NCBI GenBank assembly: GCA_934271245.1
Contig: CAKQQY010000014.1
Location: 1-44,648 of the forward strand
From: an uncultured Clostridia bacterium
GTDB taxonomy: Bacteria; Bacillota; Clostridia; Christensenellales; Borkfalkiaceae
Direction: 5' to 3'
Length of the DNA stretch: 44,648 nt
Part shown: one piece after another, positions 8,171 to 14,881 of the stretch
Position numbering within the stretch: the first letter of the stretch is position 1
How the letters are laid out: every line of letters starts with the position of its first letter
The notes under the pieces: generated by a model
What the model was told of the DNA's origin: nothing
The model's database searches: none
The model's input: only the letters and a program-made list of their open reading frames with translations
Translations under genes and position numbers: made by a program

Positions 8171-8764
8171 ATGGATATCAAGGAAATTTTTTCGAAAAAT
8201 TTTGCAACTCTTCGAAAAACCGGCAATTTAACGCAGGCGGAGTTTGCCGAAAAAATAAATTATTCGGATAAGGCCGTTTCCAAATGGGAAAGGGGCGAGT
8301 CTTTGCCCGACTTAGAGGTCACGAAACAGATAGCGGACTTTTTCGGCGTCACGGTCGATTATCTTTTAACCGAACACTCGGAAAAGGTGAAAGCCAAATA
8401 CAATATCCCCGTGAAACGTTTCCTTATCTGCGGACTTTCGACGGGTCTTGCCTGGCTTATCGCAACCCTTTGTTTTGCCTTTATTCAACTTTTAATCCCC
8501 ACCGCAACGAAAACCTGGCTTTCTTTCGTGATTGCGGTTCCCGTTACGATGATCATTCTTCTGGTTTTAACTTCCGTATGGGGTAAAACCTTAACGAATA
8601 TGTTTATAACTTCGGGGCTTGTTTGGTCGGTTATCGCGACGCTTTATATAGTTTTAATAAACACGCTTGCTTCGCCGCCGCCGTCGCTCTGGCTTTTATG
8701 GCTTATCGGAATCCCCTTGCAGGTTCTCGTCATATTATGGTTCACTTATAAAAAAATAAAATAA
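8171..8764 (+). CDS. XRE-family HTH regulator with C-terminal membrane domain
   Basis: This is a transcriptional regulator fused to membrane segments. Residues 1-66 form a Cro/CI-type helix-turn-helix (NLTQAEFAEKINYSDKAVSKWERGESLPD) ending DFFGVTVDYLLT, as is usual for the family. Residues 75-197 hold four hydrophobic segments, roughly 77-103, 108-130, 137-157 and 166-190. Such membrane-tethered XRE proteins may sense envelope or small-molecule signals; the signal here is unknown. In-frame codons reach back to 7937, but ATG at 8171 begins the HTH properly. It has no Shine-Dalgarno site, and the promoter -10 lies just upstream, suggesting a leaderless message. It is divergent from the degV-like gene. 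Confidence 0.8.
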   Translation: MDIKEIFSKNFATLRKTGNLTQAEFAEKINYSDKAVSKWERGESLPDLEVTKQIADFFGVTVDYLLTEHSEKVKAKYNIPVKRFLICGLSTGLAWLIATLCFAFIQLLIPTATKTWLSFVIAVPVTMIILLVLTSVWGKTLTNMFITSGLVWSVIATLYIVLINTLASPPPSLWLLWLIGIPLQVLVILWFTYKKIK

Positions 8765-8847
8765 CGGTTTTTCGGTTTTTGCTCGAATCTTTTTACCCCT
8801 GTAACCGTTTATAAATTTAGAAAATAGGAAAATTTATATATTAAAAA

Positions 8848-8880
8848 AAGACGCTTCGGGATTTTTTCCCGGAGCGTCTT
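8848..8880. terminator. Strong bidirectional terminator between HTH regulator and ttcA-like gene
   Basis: A 14-bp stem (8848-8861 with 8867-8880, one T-G wobble) has a five-T loop. The minus-strand exit is a T-run; the plus-strand exit is moderately T-rich. It serves both converging genes. Confidence 0.85.
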
Positions 8881-8955
8881 GCTATATTTTTATTTTCGGC
8901 TTTCCGTTAAAAACGGCGTTACTCTTCCTGCGTTACTCTTTCTTTCGTAAGATTT

Positions 8956-9810
8956 TTAATAATCTTCGGTAAAGTAGTGTCTTTCGCCTTTTTTGTCTTT
9001 ATACCCTATCACGGTGGAAAGGTTAACGTTTTCCACGCTTTTGAAAATATTTTGTTCTGTTTCGAAATCTTCTTCTTTTAATTTTTTTATAAGTTCTTTC
9101 ATTTTCTTGCGTTTAGACGTCATCGCTTCGCTATTCGCTTCTTTCGCCGTCATCTCGGTAAACTTGCACGCGCATTGTAAAAACCGCAGTTCGTTATAAT
9201 CTCTCCAGGCGATAATATCTTCTTCGTGAACGAGATACATGGGTCTTATAAGTTCCATACCTTCGAAGTTAGCGCTTCTCACTTTCGGCATCATAGTCTG
9301 TATCTGACCGCCGTAAAGCATGCCCATAAGTATGGTTTCGTTTACGTCGTTATAATGATGCCCCAGCGCTATTTTGTTACACCCCAGTTCTTTGGCTTTC
9401 GAATACAGGTATCCCCTTCTCATTCTGGCGCAGATATAACAGGGCGATTTTTCTATGTTGACCACGTTTTCGAAAATTTCCGACTGAAAAACGGTAATCG
9501 GTATACCGAGTTTTTCGGCGTTAAATCTTATAAGTTCCGCGTTTTCTTCGTTATACCCCGGGTTCATTACTTGAAAAACGAGTTCGAACGGGAATCGGTG
9601 GTGCCTTTGAAGTTCCTGAAAAAGTTTCGCCATTAAAAAGGAGTCTTTTCCGCCCGATATACACACCGCGACTTTATCACCTTCTTTAAGCAACTCGTAC
9701 TGCTTTATTCCCTTTGCAAACGGGGTGAATATGCTTTTATGAAATTTTTTTCTTATGCTCTCTTCCGCCCTTTCGCATGGCGTGAGATTTTCTCTATTTT
9801 TTATCGTCAT
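8956..9810 (-). CDS. TtcA/TilS-like PP-loop ATPase (probable tRNA 2-thiocytidine synthase)
   Basis: TtcA adenylates and thiolates cytidine 32 in tRNA using a [4Fe-4S] cluster. The 284 residues include the PP-loop SGGKDS at 52-57, the motif SPCYICARMRRG with a CxxC pair (about 130), and a third cysteine region LQCACKF (about 215). That is the three-cysteine layout of TtcA. GHHYNDVNET is also typical. The substrate position is inferred; some relatives modify other sites. The start ATG lies inside the last 17 bases of the upstream tcdA gene, with GGGA nearby, so the two are co-translated. Its end is followed by a strong terminator. Confidence 0.82.
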   Translation of the reverse strand: MTIKNRENLTPCERAEESIRKKFHKSIFTPFAKGIKQYELLKEGDKVAVCISGGKDSFLMAKLFQELQRHHRFPFELVFQVMNPGYNEENAELIRFNAEKLGIPITVFQSEIFENVVNIEKSPCYICARMRRGYLYSKAKELGCNKIALGHHYNDVNETILMGMLYGGQIQTMMPKVRSANFEGMELIRPMYLVHEEDIIAWRDYNELRFLQCACKFTEMTAKEANSEAMTSKRKKMKELIKKLKEEDFETEQNIFKSVENVNLSTVIGYKDKKGERHYFTEDY

Positions 9811-10513
9811 TTATTCCCGCTATATCCTTTATAACTTCGCCCGCGATAATCATTCCGCATACGGGCGGAACGAACGAAATGCTTGCCGGTATCCGTTTTT
9901 TGTTTTCCGTTTCGCCTATGCACGAAATTACGGGTTCTTCTTCCGAATACACCGTTTTTAGCCCCGTTATTCCGCGTTTTTTCAGTTCCCGCCTTATTAC
10001 CTTCGCAAGCGGACAGACTTTGGTTTTGCTTATATCCGCCACTTTGAAAGCAGTGGGGTCGAGTTTATTTCCCGTTCCCATAGAACTGATTATTTTTACA
10101 CCCGCTTTAAACGAATTTTCCGCCAGAGCGATTTTCGCCGAAACGGTATCTATCGCGTCGACGACGTAATCGTAATAGGAAAGGTCTATTTTATCCGCCG
10201 TTTCGGGCAGGTAAAACATATTATATTCGTTTACCTTGCAAGTCGGATTGATTTTCTTTACGCGGTCGGAAAAGAGTTCCGTTTTAGCCTTTCCCACGGT
10301 ATCGTCGGTCGCGATAATCTGCCTGTTAATGTTGGTAACGGAAACCACGTCGTTATCGACAAGTCCTATTTCTCCTACGCCCGCCCGCGCGAGCGCTTCG
10401 ACGACGTAACCGCCTACGCCGCCTAATCCGAACACTATAACCTTGGAATTATTAAGTTTTATCAGCCCTTCTTTACCCAGCAGGTACTCGGCTCTTTCAA
10501 ACCTTTCGTCCAT
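9794..10513 (-). CDS. tcdA: tRNA threonylcarbamoyladenosine dehydratase (TcdA/CsdL-like, ThiF/MoeB fold)
   Basis: TcdA converts t6A37 of tRNA to the cyclic ct6A form by ATP-dependent dehydration. It has 239 residues. The nucleotide-binding loop is GLGGVG at 29-34, followed by VDNDVVSVTNINRQ with the conserved NxNRQ, and the family sequence SSMGTGNKLDPT. The C-terminal FVPPVCGMIIAGEV helix is typical. The ThiF family also includes ubiquitin-like activating enzymes, but SSMGxxxxxDP favours TcdA. Codons extend upstream to 10573, but ATG at 10513 has AAGGG at proper distance and begins the conserved ERAEYLLG. It overlaps the ttcA-like gene. Confidence 0.88.
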   Translation of the reverse strand: MDERFERAEYLLGKEGLIKLNNSKVIVFGLGGVGGYVVEALARAGVGEIGLVDNDVVSVTNINRQIIATDDTVGKAKTELFSDRVKKINPTCKVNEYNMFYLPETADKIDLSYYDYVVDAIDTVSAKIALAENSFKAGVKIISSMGTGNKLDPTAFKVADISKTKVCPLAKVIRRELKKRGITGLKTVYSEEEPVISCIGETENKKRIPASISFVPPVCGMIIAGEVIKDIAGINDDKK

Positions 10514-10616
10514 TTCGTTTCCCTTTTCGGTTTTTTCTTCTACGATTTTATCACAGTATAATTTAATCGTCAATTTTATTAAAGCAAAGTCTTTTAATCT
10601 TTTTTTTGCTTTTCGT

Positions 10617-10645
10617 TTGATTTATAACGCGGTTTTATGTATAAT
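10617..10645 (+). promoter_or_regulatory. Sigma-A promoter of the DUF3592-like gene
   Basis: TTGATT (10617-10622), 17 bases, TATAAT (10640-10645), about 45 bases before the ATG. Confidence 0.75.
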
Positions 10646-10689
10646 GTCTTTGAAGTTTAAGTTTACAAAGCGTCCGGGAGCAATCGGTT

Positions 10690-11370
10690 ATGAAAAAAAG
10701 CAAAATTCATCTCGTTTTCCTTGTGTGCGGAATTCTGTTCCTTGCGGTAGGAGTGGTCGCGCTGATACGCGGTATAGATTCTAAAACGGACACCGCCACT
10801 ACCGACGCCGAAATCATCGATATTTACCACTCTTCGAGTTCGGGCGAGGACGATTCCTTTTACGTCAAAGTTCGTTTCACGGTAGACGGCGTAGAATATT
10901 CCGGCACTTTAGATACCTACGTTGCGGGAATGAAAGTCGGTCAGATTGTTCCGATAAGATATAAAATCGCCGACCCGAATAACTTTTTCTACGCAAAATT
11001 TACTTTTCTTCCTACGATTATCTGTTTCCTTGTCGGCATATCTTTCGTAAGCGGTTCCGTAGTAATCATTGTCATAAGGGCAAAAAACTCGGCAAAGTTT
11101 AATGCCTTAAAAAAAGACGGGTACAGATCTTACGCGAAAATAGTCGGCGTATCGGTACAAAACAACGTAAGGGTTTTAGAACAGAACCCCGTAACGATAA
11201 CCTGTTCGGACGACTTCGGCAAAACTTTCTCGCAGAAATTTTTGTCGTCGCGCGGATACAACTACACTATCGGCGATCAGATCACCGTGTACGTAGACAG
11301 AGTTAACCCCGACAACTATTATATAGATACCGACGAATATCTCGTAAACAAATTCGATAAAGAAAATTAA
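10690..11370 (+). CDS. Membrane protein with DUF3592-like layout
   Basis: Function unknown. The 226 residues have one hydrophobic segment at about 7-26 and a second at about 103-126. The outside loop between them carries VKVRFTVDGVEYSGTLDTY and a PIRYKIADPNNFF segment, and a similar beta-rich module recurs in the C-terminal part (SYAKIVGVSV and ITVYVDRVNPDNYYID). This pattern resembles DUF3592 proteins, in which the repeat VxVxYDPxNP is common; the match is by eye. ATG at 10690 follows GGGAG nine bases upstream. It stands alone, with its own promoter and terminator. Confidence 0.7.
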   Translation: MKKSKIHLVFLVCGILFLAVGVVALIRGIDSKTDTATTDAEIIDIYHSSSSGEDDSFYVKVRFTVDGVEYSGTLDTYVAGMKVGQIVPIRYKIADPNNFFYAKFTFLPTIICFLVGISFVSGSVVIIVIRAKNSAKFNALKKDGYRSYAKIVGVSVQNNVRVLEQNPVTITCSDDFGKTFSQKFLSSRGYNYTIGDQITVYVDRVNPDNYYIDTDEYLVNKFDKEN

Positions 11371-11388
11371 TTTAAATAATTATATAAT

Positions 11389-11417
11389 ACCCCGCGGAGA
11401 AAATCGCTCCGCGGGGT
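11389..11417 (+). terminator. Intrinsic terminator after the DUF3592-like gene
   Basis: An 11-bp GC-rich stem (ACCCCGCGGAG, 11389-11399, with 11407-11417) has a seven-base loop and is followed by TATTTTTAATT. Confidence 0.88.
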
Positions 11418-11510
11418 TATTTTTAATTGCGTTTGTTTTTTTCGTTCGGCGCGACGGGAAAACCGTCTTTTCACCGTTTTTGGCGTTCGTTTTACTTAAA
11501 AGAATCTTTT

Positions 11511-12719
11511 TCAGTAAGTAATCAATTCGTTGAAAGTATCTACCGCAAAACGGTCGGTCATACCGGCAACGTAATCGAGAGCGGCTTTTATAAACACCTT
11601 TTCGTCGGAAATATTTTCGTATATCTTCTTATTTTTATACTTTTCGAATCCGCCGCCCCTAATACTAACGTATTTGCTTATATACCCCGTAAATTCCGTT
11701 ATTAAAAGCGGATAGCGGTCTTTCTTTGCGGCAAGTCCCGCGAACACGTCGCCGCCGTTATAACAGCCGAAAAGGGCGTAAAACAGTTCGGTTATAACGA
11801 GTTCCGAATATTTTTTGAAAGTATCGAACCGTTCGTTCCCGTAAATTCGTTTATAATTGAAATCTTTTATTTTTTTAAGAATTTCCGCCGATTTTTCCGA
11901 TAATCCTATTCCCTTTTCGGGATTGCTTTCCATACAGATATCGGTTATCATATCGCTCATTATACTGCCCGTGTTTACCATAGTGCCGTCTTTGGGTCTT
12001 ACTATCGCGGAAAGGTCTTTCACGTCTTTTTCGGTTAAAAACCCGAGAGTTATTGCGTCTTCTATATCTCTTCCCACGTACGCAATTTTATCGGAAATTT
12101 TTACCACGCACCCTTCGAAAGTGACGGGACTGTTTCCCTTTTCGAAGTCGTTTAAGTCGATAAACTCTTTTCTCGGAAAAAGATTGCACACGTCCGACTC
12201 GCCGCAGTGCGCGACTATTCCGTCCCTTACCGCGTAAGTCAAATCGAGATTGACGTAATTGCCGTAATGGTCGGGCAGAAGTTCTACGTTATCGGTAATA
12301 TATAAGCCGTTTTTTTCGTGCCAGAAAGAAGAACCGAGATATTTTTCGCATAACTTATTGATTATTTCTTCCCCCTGATGACCGAAAGGAGCGTGCCCCA
12401 AATCGTGACCGCAGGCTATGGCGTCGGTGAGTTCGTCGTTTAACCCTAAATACTTCGCTATGGTGTTGCTGACCGAAGCGACGTGCGAAACGTGTTCCAT
12501 TCGGGTGCATACGTGGTCGCTTTCTATATTGTAAAAAACCTGCGTTTTGTGTTTTAATCTTCTGTACGCCGTGCAGTGCAGAATACGGGTATAATCCCTT
12601 GCGAACGGCGAACGTATTTCTTTAGGACTCGTATATAACTCGCTTTGCCTTGCCGTAAGTTTTTCGTATAAAGGATTACCTTCCGTAGCGGCAAACCCGA
12701 TAAATTTTTTGTTTTCCAT
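11511..12719 (-). CDS. Deoxyguanosinetriphosphate triphosphohydrolase-like HD protein
   Basis: Dgt-family enzymes hydrolyse dNTPs to deoxynucleoside and triphosphate and so control dNTP pools. It has 402 residues. The HD-domain metal ligands are visible in order: RMEHVSHV, ACGHDLGHAPFGHQGE and KISDKIAYVGRDIED. The N-terminal SPFARDYTRILHCTAYRRLKHKTQ is diagnostic of the Dgt family rather than other HD proteins. The start ATG follows GGGGA. It is transcribed alone from its own promoter; I see no strong terminator between its end and 11420. Confidence 0.9.
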   Translation of the reverse strand: MENKKFIGFAATEGNPLYEKLTARQSELYTSPKEIRSPFARDYTRILHCTAYRRLKHKTQVFYNIESDHVCTRMEHVSHVASVSNTIAKYLGLNDELTDAIACGHDLGHAPFGHQGEEIINKLCEKYLGSSFWHEKNGLYITDNVELLPDHYGNYVNLDLTYAVRDGIVAHCGESDVCNLFPRKEFIDLNDFEKGNSPVTFEGCVVKISDKIAYVGRDIEDAITLGFLTEKDVKDLSAIVRPKDGTMVNTGSIMSDMITDICMESNPEKGIGLSEKSAEILKKIKDFNYKRIYGNERFDTFKKYSELVITELFYALFGCYNGGDVFAGLAAKKDRYPLLITEFTGYISKYVSIRGGGFEKYKNKKIYENISDEKVFIKAALDYVAGMTDRFAVDTFNELITY

Positions 12720-12846
12720 TCGTATCCCCTTTTCGTTTTCGGTTTTCGCTCGTGCTTTTGTAAAACAGCGAAAGCCTGATTTTGTCGGTCGTTTTATTTA
12801 TTTTGACGAATTTTATTCTTTCTGCATATAATAGTGTTACGTATAC

Positions 12847-12874
12847 ATTGTACCACAAACCGCGAAAAAACCAA
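12847..12874 (-). promoter_or_regulatory. Candidate promoter of the dNTPase gene
   Basis: On the minus strand, TTGGTT (12869-12874), 16 bases, TACAAT (12847-12852) preceded by the extended -10 TGG. The leader would be about 120 bases; I found no structure in it. Confidence 0.45.
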
Positions 12875-12954
12875 TCGTATTTCGCGCGTAAATACAACAT
12901 AAAACCGTGACCTGTAAAAAATTTTAATTTTTTTTAAAATATAGTCAAAATCGC

Positions 12955-12983
12955 TTGCCTTTTTTTCCCGAATTTGGTATATT
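12955..12983 (+). promoter_or_regulatory. Promoter of the tRNA cluster
   Basis: TTGCCT (12955-12960), 17 bases, TATATT (12978-12983) with extended -10 TGG, about 20 bases before tRNA-Val. Confidence 0.6.
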
Positions 12984-13005
12984 TATCAAGCAATGGCGAA
13001 CGGAA

Positions 13006-13081
13006 GGGAGCATAGCTCAGCTGGGAGAGCATCTGCCTTACAAGCAGGGGGTCATAGGTTCGAGCCCTATTGTTCCCACCA
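13006..13081 (+). tRNA. tRNA-Val (anticodon TAC)
   Basis: 76 nt with acceptor GGGAGCA/TGTTCCC, anticodon loop CTTACAA, T arm with GGTTCGAGCCC, and encoded CCA. Confidence 0.97.
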
Positions 13082-13117
13082 TTAACTTCTTCGCCATTGT
13101 AAATTGAATTTTTTTAT

Positions 13118-13192
13118 GCGGGAATGGCTCAGTGGTAGAGCGTTGCCTTGCCAAGGCAAATGTCGCGAGTTCGAATCTCGTTTCCCGCTCCA
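13118..13192 (+). tRNA. tRNA-Gly (anticodon GCC)
   Basis: 75 nt with acceptor GCGGGAA/TTCCCGC, anticodon stem TTGCC/GGCAA around TTGCCAA, and encoded CCA. Confidence 0.97.
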
Positions 13193-13233
13193 TTTTTTTA
13201 TTAGGGGAAATTTTTTCCCCTTTACTTTTATTC

Positions 13234-13307
13234 GGCGCCATAGCCAAGTGGTAAGGCTCGGGTCTGCAAAACCCTCACCCCCAGTTCGAATCTGGGTGGC
13301 GCCTCCA
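13234..13307 (+). tRNA. tRNA-Cys (anticodon GCA)
   Basis: 74 nt with acceptor GGCGCCA/TGGCGCC, anticodon loop CTGCAAA, and encoded CCA. Confidence 0.97.
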
Positions 13308-13311
13308 ATAT

Positions 13312-13398
13312 GCCGAGATGGCGAAATAGGCAGACGCAAGGGACTTAAAATCCCTCGGTGGCAACACCATGCCGGTTCAAGTCCGGCTCCCGGCACCA
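13312..13398 (+). tRNA. tRNA-Leu (anticodon TAA)
   Basis: An 87-nt class II tRNA with a long variable arm (TCGGTGGCAACACCAT region), anticodon loop CTTAAAA, T stem GCCGG/CCGGC and encoded CCA. The acceptor stem GCCGAGA/TCCCGGC contains an A5-C68 mismatch where related tRNAs have a pair. It starts four bases after tRNA-Cys, so the cluster is processed from one transcript. Confidence 0.94.
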
Positions 13399-13399
13399 A

Positions 13400-13442
13400 A
13401 TAACCCGACTTTAACGGTAAGGTTAAAGTCGGGTTATTTTTT
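13400..13442 (+). terminator. Intrinsic terminator of the tRNA cluster
   Basis: A perfect 16-bp stem (13400-13415 with 13422-13437) has a six-base loop and continues into T-rich sequence. Confidence 0.92.
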
Positions 13443-13647
13443 ACTTTTTAAGTAAACGTAAAAAGGGCAACGTTGCTATGTTATTTTAGAAACCTTTTTC
13501 AAAACCGTTTTAATAGAGAGCAAAAAAACTTGTATATTTCATATAAAATCCTGCCATAGACTTAAAGACAGAATGCGTTTTTTATAAATCCACGCAAAAA
13601 ATATCCGCCCCCAAACGGAACGGATACTTACAAAATCAAAATCGCTA
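13443..13647. other. Intergenic stretch without a recognised gene
   Basis: Between the tRNA terminator and the hairpin at 13648. It is A/T-rich. I find no coding frame with a start and ribosome site, no tRNA-like fold, and only a short ATCCG/CGGAT inverted repeat near 13600-13625. Confidence 0.5.
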
Positions 13648-13676
13648 ACCCCCGAGCAATTTAATCGCTCGGGGGT
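13648..13676. terminator. Hairpin terminator downstream of the 185-residue membrane protein gene
   Basis: ACCCCCGAGC (13648-13657) pairs with GCTCGGGGGT (13667-13676) around nine bases. The minus-strand exit is only weakly T-rich, so efficiency is uncertain. Confidence 0.6.
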
Positions 13677-13728
13677 GTTTATATCATTATCTTTAATCTC
13701 AACAAAAGCGGCTTAACAAAAAAATCTA

Positions 13729-14286
13729 TCAGAAAACGATTATTTTATTGTTTTTCTTAAAACTCTTCTTCGCTTTTTTTACGCAACTTTTTGCAACCGC
13801 ACTCATAATCGCGCGATAAAAACAACCGACTAAAAGCGGCAACCCCACGATTACGCAACTGGTTATTATAGACAAAAGCCAGAACCCGAAAGATCTCGGC
13901 GTCCAGGTTATCGCCCTTAAATATCTGTTTACGTTGGATTTTTTATTTTTAGCGACTTCTTCCGAAGAGCCTACGAAAATTTCCAACGCCATAAAATCGC
14001 CGTAGTACGTCTTGTTACCCTTAACGCTATAATCTCCCCCGCCGACGTTAGTTGCCGTATAACTCGAAGTATACGAATACGCCGATTTATCTTTAATAGG
14101 ATTAAGCCCGAAATAGTTACACGTTATATATCCGTTTTTATCCTTGTCCCAACCGTGCTTCCCCGCTAAAGCCTTTATAAGACCTGCCGTTCTGTCGGTA
14201 ACGTGCTCCCCGCGCTCCTTATTCGGAATTCTTACGATATCGCCCTTAATTCCGCTATATTCGATTTTTTTAAACGCCTCAAACAT
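13729..14286 (-). CDS. Unknown protein with C-terminal membrane hairpin, operator-controlled
   Basis: I do not recognise this 185-residue protein. Residues 1-125 are soluble and polar, with KALAGKHGWDKDKNGYITCNYFG and a Ser/Thr/Tyr/Gly-rich stretch (about 68-95: SAYSYTSSYTATNVGGGDYS). Residues about 132-165 are strongly hydrophobic (FWLLSIITSCVIVGLPLLVGCFY), enough for one or two crossings. The tail is very basic (KKAKKSFKKNNK). There is no signal peptide. The ribosome site AGGAGA is excellent, and its promoter matches the sigma-A consensus perfectly but contains a palindrome, so the gene is probably strongly expressed only when a repressor is released. The small XRE gene is divergent 92 bases away. 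Confidence 0.75.
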   Translation of the reverse strand: MFEAFKKIEYSGIKGDIVRIPNKERGEHVTDRTAGLIKALAGKHGWDKDKNGYITCNYFGLNPIKDKSAYSYTSSYTATNVGGGDYSVKGNKTYYGDFMALEIFVGSSEEVAKNKKSNVNRYLRAITWTPRSFGFWLLSIITSCVIVGLPLLVGCFYRAIMSAVAKSCVKKAKKSFKKNNKIIVF

Positions 14287-14315
14287 AAATTTCTCCTGAA
14301 TCTTATTTTATCATA

Positions 14316-14344
14316 ATTATACCACTAAGAAAACTTAGTGTCAA
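14316..14344 (-). promoter_or_regulatory. Perfect consensus promoter of the 185-residue protein gene, with operator in its spacer
   Basis: On the minus strand, TTGACA (14339-14344), exactly 17 bases, TATAAT (14316-14321). The palindrome CACTAAG-AAAA-CTTAGTG (14323-14340) fills the spacer and touches the -35, a position in which a bound repressor would block RNA polymerase. Confidence 0.85.
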
Positions 14345-14354
14345 ACAATTTGTT

Positions 14355-14372
14355 AACTTTTCTTAGTATAAT
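14355..14372 (+). promoter_or_regulatory. -10 box of the small XRE gene with second operator copy
   Basis: TATAAT lies at 14367-14372 with no recognisable -35. The adjoining 14355-14367, read on the minus strand, is ACTAAGAAAAGTT, which matches 12 of 13 bases of 14324-14336 (ACTAAGAAAACTT). This suggests autoregulation. The ATG begins six bases after the -10. Confidence 0.55.
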
Positions 14373-14378
14373 GCAATT

Positions 14379-14582
14379 ATGAAAGTATTTGCGCAAAGAT
14401 TAAGAGAGTTACGACAAAGTAACGGGCTTTCGATGAAACAACTCGCAAAGGAACTTAATACCACCGACGCGGCGATTTCGAATTGGGAAAACGAGATTAA
14501 CGAACCGAAAATTTCCTATCTGAAAGCCATCGCGGTGTATTTTAACGTTTCGACAGACTATTTGTTGGGTTTGGAAAATTAA
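14379..14582 (+). CDS. Small XRE/Cro-CI family regulator
   Basis: The protein has 67 residues and consists only of a helix-turn-helix domain: RLRELRQSNGLSMKQLAKELNTTDAAISNWENEINEPKI then AIAVYFNVSTDYLLG, the standard ending of these domains. It probably binds the CTTAGT-type palindromes between it and the divergent membrane protein gene. There is no Shine-Dalgarno site, and the -10 box is six bases from the ATG, implying a leaderless transcript. Similar stand-alone XRE repressors occur in mobile elements and toxin-antitoxin loci, but no integrase or other element gene is seen here. Confidence 0.88.
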   Translation: MKVFAQRLRELRQSNGLSMKQLAKELNTTDAAISNWENEINEPKISYLKAIAVYFNVSTDYLLGLEN

Positions 14583-14649
14583 ATAACGGTTTGCGTTTTA
14601 CAGTAATTCGGTTTGTTTGGCACATGCAAAAGACTGTATCTTTTTGCGC

Positions 14650-14695
14650 AAAAAGCCCCTGCCCCGAACGTGAAAGTTCGGGGCAGGGGCTTTTT
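14650..14695. terminator. Very strong bidirectional terminator
   Basis: A perfect 20-bp stem (14650-14669 with 14676-14695) has a six-base loop GTGAAA and T-rich ends on both strands. It separates the XRE gene from fhs. The stretch 14696-14881 between it and the fhs stop shows no gene or clear motif. Confidence 0.92.
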
Positions 14696-14881
14696 ATAAA
14701 TTTTTTCTTTAAATTCGTTCAGGTTATATATCCGCTTTATCGCAGACGGTTTTTATTTTCCTATCGATTGCGATTATTCCGTATACGACCGAATAGTATA
14801 CGCCGTTACGGGGTCATATTTTCGCAATTTATATATCCCTTTCTTTGTATCGACGCCGACTTTTCGTTACGAAAACCGCTA

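Noticed and set aside
8764..8846. Short open stretches between the HTH gene and the terminator
   Set aside because: No start with ribosome site; A/T-rich, non-coding in appearance.
13038..13403. Long overlapping reading frames across the tRNA cluster on both strands
   Set aside because: They are frames over tRNA genes. Protein strings of this kind (for example RDSNSRHLPWQGNALPLSHSR-like) are a known spurious product of antisense tRNA clusters. No ribosome sites support them.
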